A DNA stretch of 64,000 nucleotides from Parasponia andersonii (taxonomy: Eukaryota > Streptophyta > Magnoliopsida > Rosales > Cannabaceae): positions 1,278,473-1,342,472 of the forward strand of contig JXTB01000039.1 of the NCBI GenBank assembly GCA_002914805.1, read 5' to 3'. This document shows, in pieces, positions 25,270 to 37,329 of the stretch. Position numbers and translations under genes: made by a program. Each line of letters begins with the position of its first letter. Positions within the stretch are counted from its first letter, which is position 1. The notes under the pieces are model-generated. The model was not told where the DNA came from, did not search any database, and worked only from the letters and a program-made list of their open reading frames with translations.

Positions 25270-27125
25270 TCAAGGGCACTTGAGCTTGTTTCCATGGGTC
25301 CTGAGGCGAGCATAGCAGGGGCATACGTTCTTATGACCATAAGTGCCAGGTGGAACACAGTGGCATCTCATGCAACAAGTGTTGCATGCTCTCTTACATC
25401 TCTTCTTCTTATATGCCTTTTTGCACCTCCTCGAGCATGCATAATTGCAATCTGCATATATGCAATTTTTGAATATTAACAAAAAAAGTCATAAAAGTAC
25501 CGAATTTGATTATAACAAAAAAAAAAACATCATTAACTTATGATTTTTGAAGTGTTTTTATGTTGTAAGAAAACTTGACCACATGCATAGATGAGCCTTA
25601 TTCCTTCGTGGGTTCCTGGAGTAATTCTCCAAGTTAATTAGGGCTAGAAGCTCTATGTGTCTTCTTTCTAATTTGTCTCAGTTTTGCTTTATCTTTTAAA
25701 TTTATTATAGAACAGGCCATGAGAGAGGACCATAGCTATCTGGCTCAATTCGAAACGGACATCAAAACAAATATGGGTTCTGAACCTCCCAAATGTAGAG
25801 TCCAACTCTTTCTCTTTTCCATTGGCTAGCTCGAGTTGAGCCAGACGGCAAGGTATATATAGCACCATAAACTAATAAAGATTAAGTCCTTACTTGTGAA
25901 CTTTATCAAAAATCTATTGGTGTTGCTCTTCACCTATGTTCTTAAAGATTATTGGGAGGTAATTTAATAAGCCAATTACAGTTATACATTGATAACTAAA
26001 AAATTAGAGTATCAATGTTACTATATGTGGATGCTATATCCATACTAAAGTAACAACTTACTAATTTTTGGAAGATGTTTTTTGTGAAGAGCTACCACAG
26101 CATTTCCTTCATCAACCTGTGAAATCAAATGTCCAATAAAAAGAGTAATGAGAATCCAACGTTAGCTTATCAGTTATTCTCAGCTAAATAATATTGATAA
26201 ATAAGTAAATGTATATATGTGCATGTTGGCAAAAGTATGCATACATCTCTGTTCAATTTTCAAATTCTATAGATAAAAGTAATTAGCGGAACCAAATTGT
26301 TACAAGGGCGAAGGAATTAATGTCGTTCGTTCAGCCAATATATACGACCACATGACAAAATTATATATGAGTGCTTTATTGTAACCCCTCGGCAGTGCCG
26401 GCTCAAAGGCAGGGCAAGTGAGGCACTTCCCTAAGGCCCCTTGAGCTGGTTAGGCCCCTTTTTCTATAGTATTATATTTGTATATATAATTTATATATTC
26501 GAGACAACTTGTTTTTAGACTTTATTTGTAGTCATGAGTGATTCGAGACATGTTCATGATTGAATCTAGAGAGAACTTGGAGTGATGGTTGAGAAGAGAT
26601 TAGTGAGAGAGAGATTTGTTAAACTTTAGTTTATTTATTATTTTAGAACTAGCTAGCCAATTAATTAATAGCGGATAATTACATATATATATATATATAT
26701 ATTCATGTATCGATAAGACATTGGTAACATCTTTAGACTTTGATATATCACACACATTGATATATAGTTAAAGTAGGGTCTCTAATCTGGGGAAAACGGG
26801 TAAGCAACTCATATTTTATATCTTCAATAATGTATATGAAAGCATATATATATATAAGCAAATCATCAGAGACTCACAGAATGGCTAATCGACTTTCCAG
26901 CATTATTATTGATTGGTGAAGCCTCTGCAAGAGCCTGCCAAAGAGATGTACATCAAAAAGTCATGAATATCAAATTTGAATTATAATTAGCTAGCTAGAA
27001 GTATTTTCAATCATATATATATATATATATAATCTGTTAAAATACAAATATAAATATTTATGTGTGTAATATACCTGCATCAAAAGTAGAGTAGCAACAA
27101 TGAAAACCGAGATGAGCTTCATCAT
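25270..27125 (-). CDS. GASA/snakin-type gibberellin-regulated peptide, complete
   Basis: Secreted cysteine-rich peptide of the Gibberellic Acid Stimulated in Arabidopsis family, whose members act in growth control, redox responses and defence. Four exons on the minus strand join in phase: 27125-27075, 26934-26878, 26116-26062 and 25451-25270, for 114 residues. Residues 1-17 (MMKLISVFIVATLLLMQ) start a signal peptide probably cleaved after ALAEA. A variable linker follows, then a C-terminal GASA domain of about 60 residues beginning INCNYACSRRC and ending HGNKLKCP. It has the family's 12 cysteines and a CVPPGTYG block. The stretch between Cys3 and Cys5 is very basic (KKAYKKKRCKRAC), as in antimicrobial snakins. 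The Cys10-Cys11 spacing is CPCY rather than the common CGKCY, a feature I recall in GASA2/GASA3. Intron 2 holds a hAT remnant. The specific role cannot be deduced. Confidence 0.94.
26393..26470 (+). mobile_element. hAT-like transposon end remnant in GASA intron 2
   Basis: CAGTGCCGGCTC followed by a GC-rich stretch (GGCAGGGCAAGTGAGGC, then AAGGCCCC repeats) resembles the terminus of a plant hAT element family. It contrasts sharply with the AT-rich intron. I could not find the opposite terminus or an 8-bp duplication, so it is a fragment at most. Confidence 0.4.
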
Positions 27126-28035
27126 TCTTTGTTACTTGATGGAGTACTATACTAACGATAAGGTTAATATGTAGTGAAATAGAGATAATGTCTTTTGTTA
27201 AAATATATATATATTCAACATTTAACCCAGTACCTTTTTAATTATTTGTTTCACATGCAAAGATTTCATTTTTCCCTTTTCCATTTTTATCTTTCTGTCT
27301 TGAATATGAGAGATTGGTCACATGCAAAGATTGAGCATTATTATTCATTCACAAGCATTGGATTGAGTGTTCGAGAGAAAAATTGAAAAGAGTAAAGGAA
27401 GACAAGGTCTTTTTGGAAGCTTCTTATTTATTGCTTTATGATCTTTATTATTGCTTTTACTGGTATGTGTGAGAGCATATACAGCTGTGGATACTCTGGC
27501 CTGTTGGAAATGTTGAGAGAGAGAGAGAGAGAGAGAGAATATGGTCCCAAACCTGTCTGATGGCTTATATTATTGTCGTTTGGCCTTTACACGAGGAAAC
27601 ATATAGTTGACTATACATGAGTATTGGTACAGAGCTGCTAGGTTGGCATCCATTTATTAGGGCTACGCACTACTTCCATTTCTTCTTGTTTATTGGTAAG
27701 TGCTAGTTGCGTTTTGTTCCCGTGAGGATAGATTAATTCACTCACTAGACGTAGGGGGTCATACTTGGGGTGGGGATACTATAGTTCATCTGCTTTAAAA
27801 ATGTTAATATCTGAATTTGTCAATTTTGTTTAGCTGTCCGCTGTTAGATTGAGAAGCCTATGGGGATGACAATTTTACCATTTCGTCTCCGGGTACCTAT
27901 TCTAATGAGTAACAACTGATTTAATAGGATTTATGGTAGGATATAAATACAAGTTTTAATACCTGACATTGGTATGAGTGTATATGGTATAGGGTGTAGG
28001 TATACCCCTATTATCTAATCTTGTCCTACCCAGAT
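27126..28035. other. Upstream region of the GASA gene
   Basis: Presumed promoter of the minus-strand GASA gene. It holds a (TA)n run near 27200 and a (GA)n run at 27515-27538. The reading frame at 27195 has no motif. Confidence 0.45.
27515..27538. repeat. (GA)n microsatellite
   Basis: About twelve GA units roughly 390 bp upstream of the GASA start codon. GA repeats near promoters can bind BPC-type GAGA factors in plants; that function is only a possibility here. Confidence 0.85.
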
Positions 28036-28044
28036 TAATACATT

Positions 28045-28404
28045 GGGATAATATCACTTTTACATCTTGTATTTTAATATTTTGCTGAATTTATATATTT
28101 TATTTTAATTATTATTAATATTGATCATTACATTTGAAATATGTTATAAATTTATACCCTTACACTAATTTAGAGTAATTAATTTATGATGTTGACTTAA
28201 TAAACTTATTCTCGAATCCGTTTTTATTATTTAGTTTTTTTAAAATGATATCTTAGTAAATTAAGTATTCTAAATTAGTATAAAAGTATAAATTTGTAAC
28301 AAATTTCAAATCTAAGAATCAGTGTAAATAGTAATAAAAACAAAAAGTATAAATTGAACAAAATATCAAAATATAATATATATATATATAAGTGATTTTA
28401 TCCC
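28045..28404. mobile_element. MULE-type foldback MITE with 9-bp target duplication
   Basis: The element begins GGGATAATATCACTTTTAC and ends with the inverted counterpart AAGTGATTTTATCCC. Inverted similarity continues through almost the whole 360 bp (arms of about 165-180 bp around a centre near 28225). The flanks TAATACATT (28036-28044) and TAATATATT (28405-28413) match at 8 of 9 positions, as expected for a Mutator-type 9-bp duplication. No coding capacity, so non-autonomous. Confidence 0.75.
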
Positions 28405-28413
28405 TAATATATT

Positions 28414-29568
28414 ATATATGCATATTGAAAATTAAAAAGAAAATAAACAATATTTATACAAATAAATAAAAGAAAATATGTGATCAAATATAAAAGAACA
28501 AAAGAATCGTGTGCTTATTTACATGATGATTTTTACTTAGATATAATTAATTTTAGATTTGATAATGTGTTACTCATGGGTATTCTATTACCCGTGAACG
28601 ATAATGTATCGTAACCATTAAAGAGCAAATGGGTAAGGTAAAAGTACAACTTTTTTTAGTGGATAGGATAGCGGAATACTCATACTCTATCCGTTCACCA
28701 TTCCTAGATGCCTAATTAAAAATAATTATTTTTGTTTCATAAAATTTATTAACTTCTTATTCCCTTACAGGGAGATTAAAAACTGCAATTTAGGCTTAAT
28801 AACTAATAGAAATGTTTTGTAGAGAGAACTCTTATGAATTAATTCTAGCATTACTCCCCAAGTCTTGGAATTAATTAGATCCTGTAGTTTTGGGGACTAA
28901 TGCTAGAATTATATCTTATATGAATTTACAAATATGCTCTTAAGTTTAGCAGAAATTTAACCCTATATGATTAAAGATGAATTCTAGTGTAGGAGCCCTC
29001 TTATAGGTAAGATTACTTTTATATCCTCGGATTAAATCAACAGGGGTAATATAACAAAAGTATATGTGTACCACCACATTATACAAAAATATTATGTACT
29101 CATTTTCAACCTAAACAAGCAAAAAACATGCGGCAACTCCAAACAAAGAAGAATTGAGGATTTAAAAAGACCAAAGAAGAATTTACTGTAATAAAAAAAA
29201 CGAATACTATCCTACGTAAATATATAATAAGGTGGACGAAATATGAAAAAAAAAATGAATAATTAAAGACAAATGAAGAAAAAAAATATGAATTTAGTTT
29301 TTTTTTTTTTTTTTAAAGAAAGTTAAACAATCAACAGTTATTCAATCAACCAGAACAATCTTAGCCAACTAAAAGGAGGGAAAGTTAATTAGAATTACGA
29401 TTAAGTAGATTAATATATATATATATATATACGCATTGTCTCTCATGTTTGTTTTGCAAGGTTTAATTATTATAGACAAAGTAAAATAGGAAGTATGGAT
29501 GATTACTAGGGTGATTTGATACGGAAAGACATGGTAGATTAATAACATAAGATTGATCATGGGTAAAC
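28414..29568. other. Intergenic, nothing recognised
   Basis: AT-rich DNA with a (TA)n run near 29411-29431 and no coding signal. Confidence 0.45.
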
Positions 29569-31780
29569 CGTAAAATCCTAAATTTTGTTAGAGTAATTAA
29601 GTAATTTTACTTCAAGGGTATTTTGGTAATTTTCTATTTTTGGATTAATTAAATAAAAATTGGAAAAAAATTATTGGTGTTGAATCTAAATAAGATAAAG
29701 TCTAGGTATATTTGGGACAAAAGTGAAAAAGAAATTTCAAATCGGGGACAAAAGCGTAATTAAAGATGGACTGAAATGAAAGAATCTTTTAAAACTGTGG
29801 CCAAAGTAGAATTTCATAAACTTATTTTTCGGTCGAATCAGATTGCGCCACGTGTCTCACTGCTACAGTTTTTGAAAAATTGCATAAAAACCCCCTATTT
29901 CTTCTTCTTCTCCACGTGAACCCCCGAAATTCCCTCCCCCCTCTGTCACTGTTCATCTGAGCCTCCACTGGCCACCGCTGTGCCAGATGCGCCCGCACGC
30001 CGTGACTAGAAGATGCCGACAAAACCAGCGCCGGGTACTGCCGCTGTGAACCATTGCCTCTCGCCCGAGAAATCGCATCTCGAAGTTCAAACCACCGGAT
30101 CGGTTTTTCGTCCGCCATTCCGACGTCCGACGTCCGATCACCGCACCACCACCATCGTTAGATTCGTCTCGACTCTAGCTTTGATTTTCGACCACTCTCG
30201 GCCTCCAACTCGGCCTTTGGTGAGAAGTTGACTACTGTAGCAATATTTTAATATTTAATTTTGTAGTATTTTCGTAATTGATTTTGAAATTGAGTTTTCA
30301 ATCGGACCGTTAGATTTTAAAATTGATATCATTTTTGGAATCTAAGTTGAAAATGGTGAAAAATAAGATATATATTGATTATGTTCTAGAACGGGCTCAA
30401 AAAACGAGATCAGACAAATCAGATTTGCCTCGATTTGCGTGTTATGGGGCCCGCATTTAAATTTGACAAATTATATGTCTAACTTAGGGTTTTTGGGTGT
30501 TCTGAATTCAATGGTAAAATCCATTTCATGATTTGAAGCTCCGTTTGAAAATTAAGTTTTCAAACCAAGGAACTAAAGTTTCGAAAACGACATCCGCTCT
30601 TCCAAACGAGACCAAACTTTCTCCATAGCCTTGTAACACTAGTTGGACGCTCGATAGAGGTAGGGATTCGATTACTTGATTCAAAAATTAATTAAATTTA
30701 TGAATTTTACATATTTTCAATAAATATAGAATTTCGTGAAATAATTTATAAAAATTGTGTTTTTGTCCATTTTTGACCTGATTTGAGATATAAACTGTCT
30801 GGGAGACACGTCACACTGGTTGACGTGTCATATATACTGTTTTGAATTGATTTCTGCAGGAAATTGAATTTTTGGGTTTTGATAGAAAATAGCTATTATA
30901 ATGCCGAAATTTTTAGAAAATTCAAAATGGTTTAAGAACTCAGTTTTGAGGACTGGAAGTGATTTGATTAAAGAATACTGCATGGTTATTTTGAGATTCT
31001 ATGGAAATGATGCATATCCTTATTATGTCATTTATAAAATATTTGAATATATTCACATATTTACGATGTCCTACATTAGGTAATCGGACTTACGATGCCC
31101 TACATTGGGTGATCGACTATACGATGTCCTACATCGGGTGATCGGACTTATGATGCCCCACATCGGGTGATCGGACTTACGACACTTCTTTAGGTGGTTC
31201 GGACTTACGAGTGATCCATTAGGACACTTTAGACATAATGATTGCATATATGGATATATGTTGGCTTGAATGGATATGTACTAGTTTTGATAAATGTTAC
31301 AATGGTTTGAAATGTTTGACCATTGGACTATGACTTCTACTTGAGTTTTGTGAACTATTTTGAATGGAATACTGACCATGCAGGACCTTCAACATGAGTA
31401 TATTTTATATATATGTAGGAACTTGTAATTGATTTTCTACTGGGTATTAGCTCATCCCTTTCTTCCCTTCACGTGGCACTCAGTATAATTTGGATCAGAA
31501 GAGATAAATCGAGGCATTTGCAGAACAACTAGTTTATTTATATCTTGATAATTTCTTACGAGACTTGTGAAATATTTAAAGTTGAGTAGGAATTTGGATT
31601 TCATTAAACTTTATAAATTAGAATATGAAATCTAGACATAGTTTGTATTACTTAAGTCTGAGTTTGAGAATGAGATGATTTATGATGTACGAGTATTAAA
31701 ACAATTGTTTTGTTTACGGTCTATATGTTCAATGAGTGACGCATAACTGTGGGATTTTATTTTCATTTAAATATTTTGTT
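29569..31780 (+). mobile_element. LTR-like fossil, copy 1 (probable solo LTR, Ty3/Gypsy-like)
   Basis: Starts near CGTAAAATCCTAAATTTTG and parallels the reverse complement of 34838-37322 over long stretches: the 'gggacaaaagtgaaaaag' block, the ACCCCC and GC-rich island at about 29830-30230, and the GTGAGAAGTTGACTACTGT block. Like copies 2 and 3 it has a GC-rich island followed by AT-rich DNA and a 'GCTCATCCC' block (31451-31459) near the 3' part. No gag or pol domain lies beside it, so a solo LTR is the simplest reading. The right boundary is uncertain and it is clearly diverged. Confidence 0.6.
31066..31210 (+). repeat. ~31-bp tandem repeat inside LTR-like copy 1
   Basis: About five units of ACGATGCCCTACATTGGGTGATCGGACTT-type sequence (written here as blocks ACGATGCCCTACAT and GGGTGATCGGACTT) with small changes. 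I do not see it in the other two LTR-like copies, so it probably expanded after this copy inserted. Confidence 0.75.
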
Positions 31781-32898
31781 GAGGCCAATTTTGAAAGGTT
31801 AGAGTCATTGGGGCAAAATTTTAAATGAATTGAGTCTTTTTATTTAGTTCTTTTTTTGGTATTTATAATTTATGAAATACTCATTCTGCCATTGACCCCG
31901 ACCTCGAGTCATGACATAAACACCGGTCTCTTTTTCTATTTCCATCTTGTTGGGTTTTCTCTTTAAGTAAAATTTTATTTTTTCTCTTTGAATCCCCAAT
32001 CCAGAGTTGCTTTTTTTTTTTGGGGCAAATTTAAATGCAAACTTTTCTTTTTGAGCAAATTTAGGTGATATTTGTTTGCAAAGCAAAAATGGAATAAAAA
32101 TAGTAACAGTAATAGGAATGGAATAAAAGTAGGAACAAAATGGAAATGAAAATTGATTGATTTATTTGGTTAGTTGATATGTTGGAATCAAGAACTAAAT
32201 GAAAGTTTTTATGTTTAGTTTGCAATAGAATGAAATAGAATAAAATTGAATTAATATTATTTGGACCAAAATGCTATTACTATTGGAAAAGTTGTACATG
32301 CAACTAAATTTGTACGAAAATTGATTTTTTTTTGTTTTTTGCATTAAAATTAATTCTTTTTTTTTTAAATACAGCTGATTACAATACAAGTGGGAATTAC
32401 GTAGTACCAAATTGAAATGACTCCAATACAAATTATAAAGTTAATTTTTTATATAAATAAATCCATACGTCCACTAAAAAAAAAAAAACCATACGATTCT
32501 AACAGCAATATTTTTCATATTCATTCTTGAACAAATTTAATTAAAGGACAAGTTGTATCACTATTAAACAAATTTAAGTAAAGATAACTTTTTTCACTAC
32601 TATCATTCAGCTTTTTTGGTTTTATATAAGAAATTGAACTTTTTTTTCCTAGAAAAACAGGATATAAAAGAAAGAAAAATAACTAACAGACCTTTCTTTG
32701 AACAATGACCGACAGTTCTTTTTTTTGCGCGATAACGAACTGCGGTAGATAGGTCTGAGCGAGAGTTGAAGAAAAAAAAAGATAATTTAGGGTAATTGAA
32801 TTATGAGCTGGAATGAAAAGACTTTTCAATTGGTTTAGTATAGGAAAAGCTTTTCATCCATGTAACTGAATCCTAATCGCAAATAGAATAGAGTCAAA
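31781..32898. other. Intergenic, nothing firm
   Basis: Mostly A/T-rich. A stretch near 32060-32200 with many GGAATGGAATA-type words resembles ends of some plant MITEs, but no matching opposite end was found. Confidence 0.35.
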
Positions 32899-33258
32899 CC
32901 TCTTCACGAGAGTTCGTGAAATACTCTATTTCCAAGTGTGGATCTTAAAGGAAATTTAGATTAGCTTTAAGGTGGCGTTTTAGATTATATATATTTTCAG
33001 ATTGGTCGTGTAAAACTCTACCTTCTGCACCTCATTTTTTCGACATAGTGAAATTTCCTCCTCTGTCAGTGATTTTTTTTTTTTTCCTCGATTAGAGTTT
33101 TCCACTTAAATCTGTGTGTTCTTGTTTTTATCTTTTTTGTCAATTATCGTTTGGTAATTCTTAATAAATCTCAACCAAACGCCACCTAAAAGTCAATCTA
33201 AATTGCCTTTAAGATCCACACTTGGAAATAGAGTATTTCACGAACTCTCGTGAAGAGG
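32899..33258. repeat. 82-bp near-perfect inverted repeat with ~196-bp spacer
   Basis: The left arm 32899-32980 (starting CCTCTTCACGAGAGTTCGTG) is the reverse complement of the right arm 33177-33258 with about six mismatches. The loop 32981-33176 is unrelated pyrimidine-rich sequence. Outside the arms pairing stops. This could be a MITE with long terminal repeats or the foldback core of a larger element; a transcript through it would form a long hairpin suited to Dicer processing. Confidence 0.85.
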
Positions 33259-33570
33259 TATGAAGCTAGAATCAATCTCACTTGGGAGACTTCATGCGTT
33301 AATTAGAAATAGAAAACGTTTGTTTGTGATCGCTAGAAGTTCCTCTCCTTCAGCAAGTAGAAAGAATGCGGGCGATCAGATATCGGAGAAAGTGCAACGA
33401 TGACAAGAACTCTACCACTCATCCCTTAAATCAGTCATTTTTGGTACAACCGATCTTAAGCATTTTCTTTCGGAGGCACTCTCTTTTGCTTTGAGTCCCG
33501 GATATTATCAAATTAAGTTGCTCGATGAGTATACATAATCCTATATGCTATGGTACTGGACACCTACGTG

Positions 33571-33597
33571 TAAGAGGGCTTTGCCCCTCCTGCACTA
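33571..33597 (+). mobile_element. Helitron-like 3' terminus candidate
   Basis: A GC-rich hairpin (GAGGGC, TTT, GCCCCTC with one bulge) is followed within six bases by CTAG, the classic Helitron 3' end arrangement. The next base is A rather than the T expected after insertion between A and T. No 5' TC end or RepHel coding region is identified. Confidence 0.35.
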
Positions 33598-33599
33598 GA

Positions 33600-34340
33600 A
33601 CTCCTTGTGATTAAGTTTAGGATAATTGGCTTAGTTGAATTTACAAATCATTAATACAATTTGATTAATTTTGGAGAGTTTAGCAAACAATTTTCCACGC
33701 ATTACGAAAAAAATCGAGTTGTCCTCGTTTCGATATCATTATATTGTCCTCGACAATGCTATTGATAGTGATATATACTTTATATTTCAAGTGGAAACAA
33801 AAATTAAAAGATATTATCATGGAAACTTTTGTATTTTTGACAAAAACCATATATCTGGAAATATAAGAGTAACCCTTTTTTGTTACCGAAAAAATAATAA
33901 TAATAACTTCAAATTAACTATATCAACTGACATCCCGTGTAAACGTAAAATAGGAAAAAATTTGTAAAAAAAGACAAATTTGCGCTTACGATTACGATAC
34001 AGACGCAAATTATACATGTAACCAAAAAAAAAATCTGAACAACATTATTAAAACTGTGTCATTTTGGTAAAAGAAAAAAAAATAACTAAAAGCTAGAAGG
34101 TTCAAAAATAATAATAAGAAATACATTTAAATTAGTCATGTAGAATAATTTTTCAATTTAAAAAGAAAATTAAATTATCCTTTTAATTTGAATTGGGATT
34201 ATTTTAAGTTTGAAATGTTTTTTTTCTCAACACAAACCACATAGTTTTGAATTTTTCTTTAAGGCAAGCATTATAGTTTTTGAATTGCTTTATCATCTCA
34301 CAATTAGTACCAAAAAAAAAAACAATATATATGTATATAT

Positions 34341-34382
<42 letters not shown>

Positions 34383-34837
34383 CGTATCTTCTGAGCTTCG
34401 ACTTGTCCTTTGTGATAAATCCCAAGATAAATTTTGAAGCTAAAATAATTTAATTTAACACAACAACGAAAAATAAAAAAGAAAAAACAAATCTTGAGGC
34501 TTTAGCTAAAAACAAAATGTAATAAACAAATTAAAAAACCTTACAGGGTGAACATATAGAAGAAACCTAAATCATTTCAACAAAGTTATATCGAAGTTGT
34601 TATCAAGTTATTAACATACAATAGCAACCTAAACCTTAGGCTCTAATTGATGCATTCCTAAGGCAAATAATTTTCTGTCACAATTAGCACGAAGAACATA
34701 TATACTATCAGACAAATAGTTAATGTAGGGCAGTTTCTTCGCTTTAATATCAAACAGTAATCAAAATTAGGTTCATATATATGAAACATTATGCAAATTT
34801 TAGTTATGCAAATTTGAGTTAACCTAATGAGAATATA
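33600..34837. other. Intergenic with long (TA)n
   Basis: AT-rich. A TA run of about 19 units sits at 34344-34381. The 98-codon frame at 33671 shows no motif or splice context. Confidence 0.45.
34344..34381. repeat. (TA)n microsatellite
   Basis: About 19 TA units; self-complementary, so the open frames on both strands across it are trivial. Confidence 0.9.
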
Positions 34838-37322
34838 TGTCATGACCCATACTCCGGGACAGTGGTAGAAGAGGAATTTTGTTAGAATTGGAAATTCCTT
34901 AATTTATAAAAAAAAAAAAAGTTTTGAGAGTTTTGAATTTTTAAAATGGTACGATAAATAAAAACATTTAAAATTTCAACCAGTGAGCCTATCCCACAGT
35001 TTATAATAAGCGTAGACTGAATAATTTAGAAGAACAAAATTTAAATAATTATTCGAGTATCACCATTCACACCTTAATATCAAATTAGTGTGTCATATAT
35101 ATATTTTACAGATATATTTAAGTAGCATACTCCATGTATTTAATAAAATTTAAACATGAACTACGAGTAAAAGATAACTCCTTAATCTGCTTGTTGGTCG
35201 TCAATGTCACATTGGACACCACTTGTGTAGAAAGTAGTAGGGGTGAGCATAAAATCTTCAGTAGGTTACTCAATTTCCCTTTTTGGGAAAGTTTTTTTAT
35301 AATTTTGAAAACACCTGCATGGTTAGTAATACCAGAAAATATTTTTATAAATATTCAGCTTTCAAAACATATATAGAAAACCATGTTAAAACTAAAACCA
35401 GATGTCCATGTCAAAATATATAGAAAATTATAATAAAACAAACATAACTACACATCACATAAATCAACACCTCACATGAGCTCTCACCATCTCATCACGA
35501 CTAGAGCAACTCATACTACATGTATTGAGTGCTCCCTGCCTGACATTTATCTCTGGAAACTGGAGAGACACCCGTGTGTCTAATCTTACCGAACCGGAGG
35601 GGCACCGAATGCCTACACCTACCAAGTGGAGATAGTCAGAAAACAAACTTCGCGCGGGTTTATAGGCTCTCACCGAAGGCAGATGTACTAGTCCGCTTAC
35701 TATAATACCGTGATGTCTAAGATGATTCTCATGTATGATTATATGAAATATGCAATAGATAGAGTCTCAACAAACTATGCAATGGTTTAACATTCTAGAC
35801 ATACTCTGATTTTTACATAAAAAAATCCATTTTATACTTAAAAATCTAAAAAATACTATTCCTAAGATTTAATCAAATCCCAAGATTAAAACTAGTACAA
35901 AATTATACATAAAATATTCAGAGTAATCCACAATGTTTCACAAGTTTACAGTTCATTTAAATAATTTAATTTAATAAAATCGCGAAATTTTATTTTTCAG
36001 AATAATTTCTAAATTTAATGAAAAATAATATAAAACAAGAAAATCGAATCCTTTACCTCGAAATAGTAATTATACTGAGCTAGTGACTCTAGAAAAGTCC
36101 TCTATTGATCAGCTGGTCATTTCCGAATTCCAACATGTTTTGTTGAAATGAATTTCCAAACGAAGCCTCAGATTAAGAAATGGAGGTCACAATTGAATTC
36201 AAAATACCCAAAATCATTGGATTAAACATAGAGTTTGTCGAAAATAAGTTTCGGTGCGAAGCCAGCCTGTGACATGCAAAATGATGAAATTCAAGAGTTA
36301 TTTTCTCGATTTTCGTGCCACTTCAAACAATAGTGATATTTATATCAAAATTCATCTCCCGATCTCACTGAGGCAAAATTCAAAGTCAGAACTCAGTTTC
36401 GAGGTCTCGAGCATTAAATGGGCTCAAAAATCCAAAAATTATAAAAGTACCACATTTTGAAATAATTAGAAAAATACCACTTTTTTATATTGATAATTAA
36501 CGACTTTCCGGTTACTGTTTCAACACTTCAAAATTATAAGATTTCATGTTTCAATTTTCTCTTTTACAAGGTATAATTTTCTTGAGCAAAATAACTCAAT
36601 TCCGAAATAATTAGAAAAATACCACAAAATTTTAATATTATAAAAATGTTATAGTAACCAACTTCTCACCATAGCTGAGTTAGAGGCCGAGAGTGATCAG
36701 AAATGAAAGTTGACATCGAGACGAGTTGAACGACACCTGAGTTGAGCTGATTGGACATCAGACGGAGAAATGGTGATTGATTTTCCGATCAGCAGGCGGT
36801 GGATTCGGTTGGCCAGATCACAAGTTGTCGGCAGCAAAACAGGGCGGCGGTTGTAGGCGTTGAATAGTTGGAGGACAGGGAGGAATGCAGACGGGCACGT
36901 CAGGCTACTCTATGATCGGAGGAGGTGCGAATGAACAGTGGCATAGAGTGGTTTCGGGGGACCTCTGTGGAGAAGAAAGAAAAATGGGGGGTTTTATGCA
37001 ATTCCTAAAACTATTGGTGGTGGGACACTTGTTACTACCTGACTGGACCGAAAAAAATTTCTGAAATTCCACTTTGAACACAAATTTTAAAAAGATTCTT
37101 TCACTTTATTCCCTCCTTAATTATATTTTTGTCCCCGGTTGATTATTTCTTTTTCACTTTTGTCCCAAATGCACATAGACTTTATTTTGTCTAGGTTCAA
37201 TACCAATGATTTAATTTGAAATATTTTCAGATTTTTATTTAATTAATCCAAAAATATAAAATTACCAAAATGATCTTAAATTAAAATTACTTAATTACCT
37301 TTACAAAATTTAGAATTTTACA
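34838..37322 (-). mobile_element. LTR-like fossil, copy 2 (probable solo LTR, Ty3/Gypsy-like)
   Basis: Read on the minus strand it runs from TGTAAAATTCTAAATTTTG (from 37322) to GGGTCATGACA (ending 34838), that is TG...CA ends typical of an LTR and a terminus like those of Tekay/Del-type elements. Flanking pentamers ATATA (34833-34837) and ATGTA (37323-37327) match at four of five positions, consistent with a decayed target duplication. A GC-rich island lies at about 36670-36980. No internal coding region adjoins, so solo LTR is favoured. It is inverted relative to copies 1 and 3. Confidence 0.65.
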
Positions 37323-37329
37323 ATGTAAC

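Noticed and set aside
29822-30231. Overlapping open frames on both strands (up to 98 codons) in a GC-rich patch
   Set aside because: The patch is the GC-rich island of an LTR-like fossil and recurs in the other two copies. The frames lack conserved protein motifs.
33671-33967. 98-codon + frame that looked like a possible small protein
   Set aside because: No motif, biased A/T codon use and no splice or promoter context.
34204-34437. Overlapping + and - frames with (IY)n runs
   Set aside because: Trivial translation of a (TA)n microsatellite.
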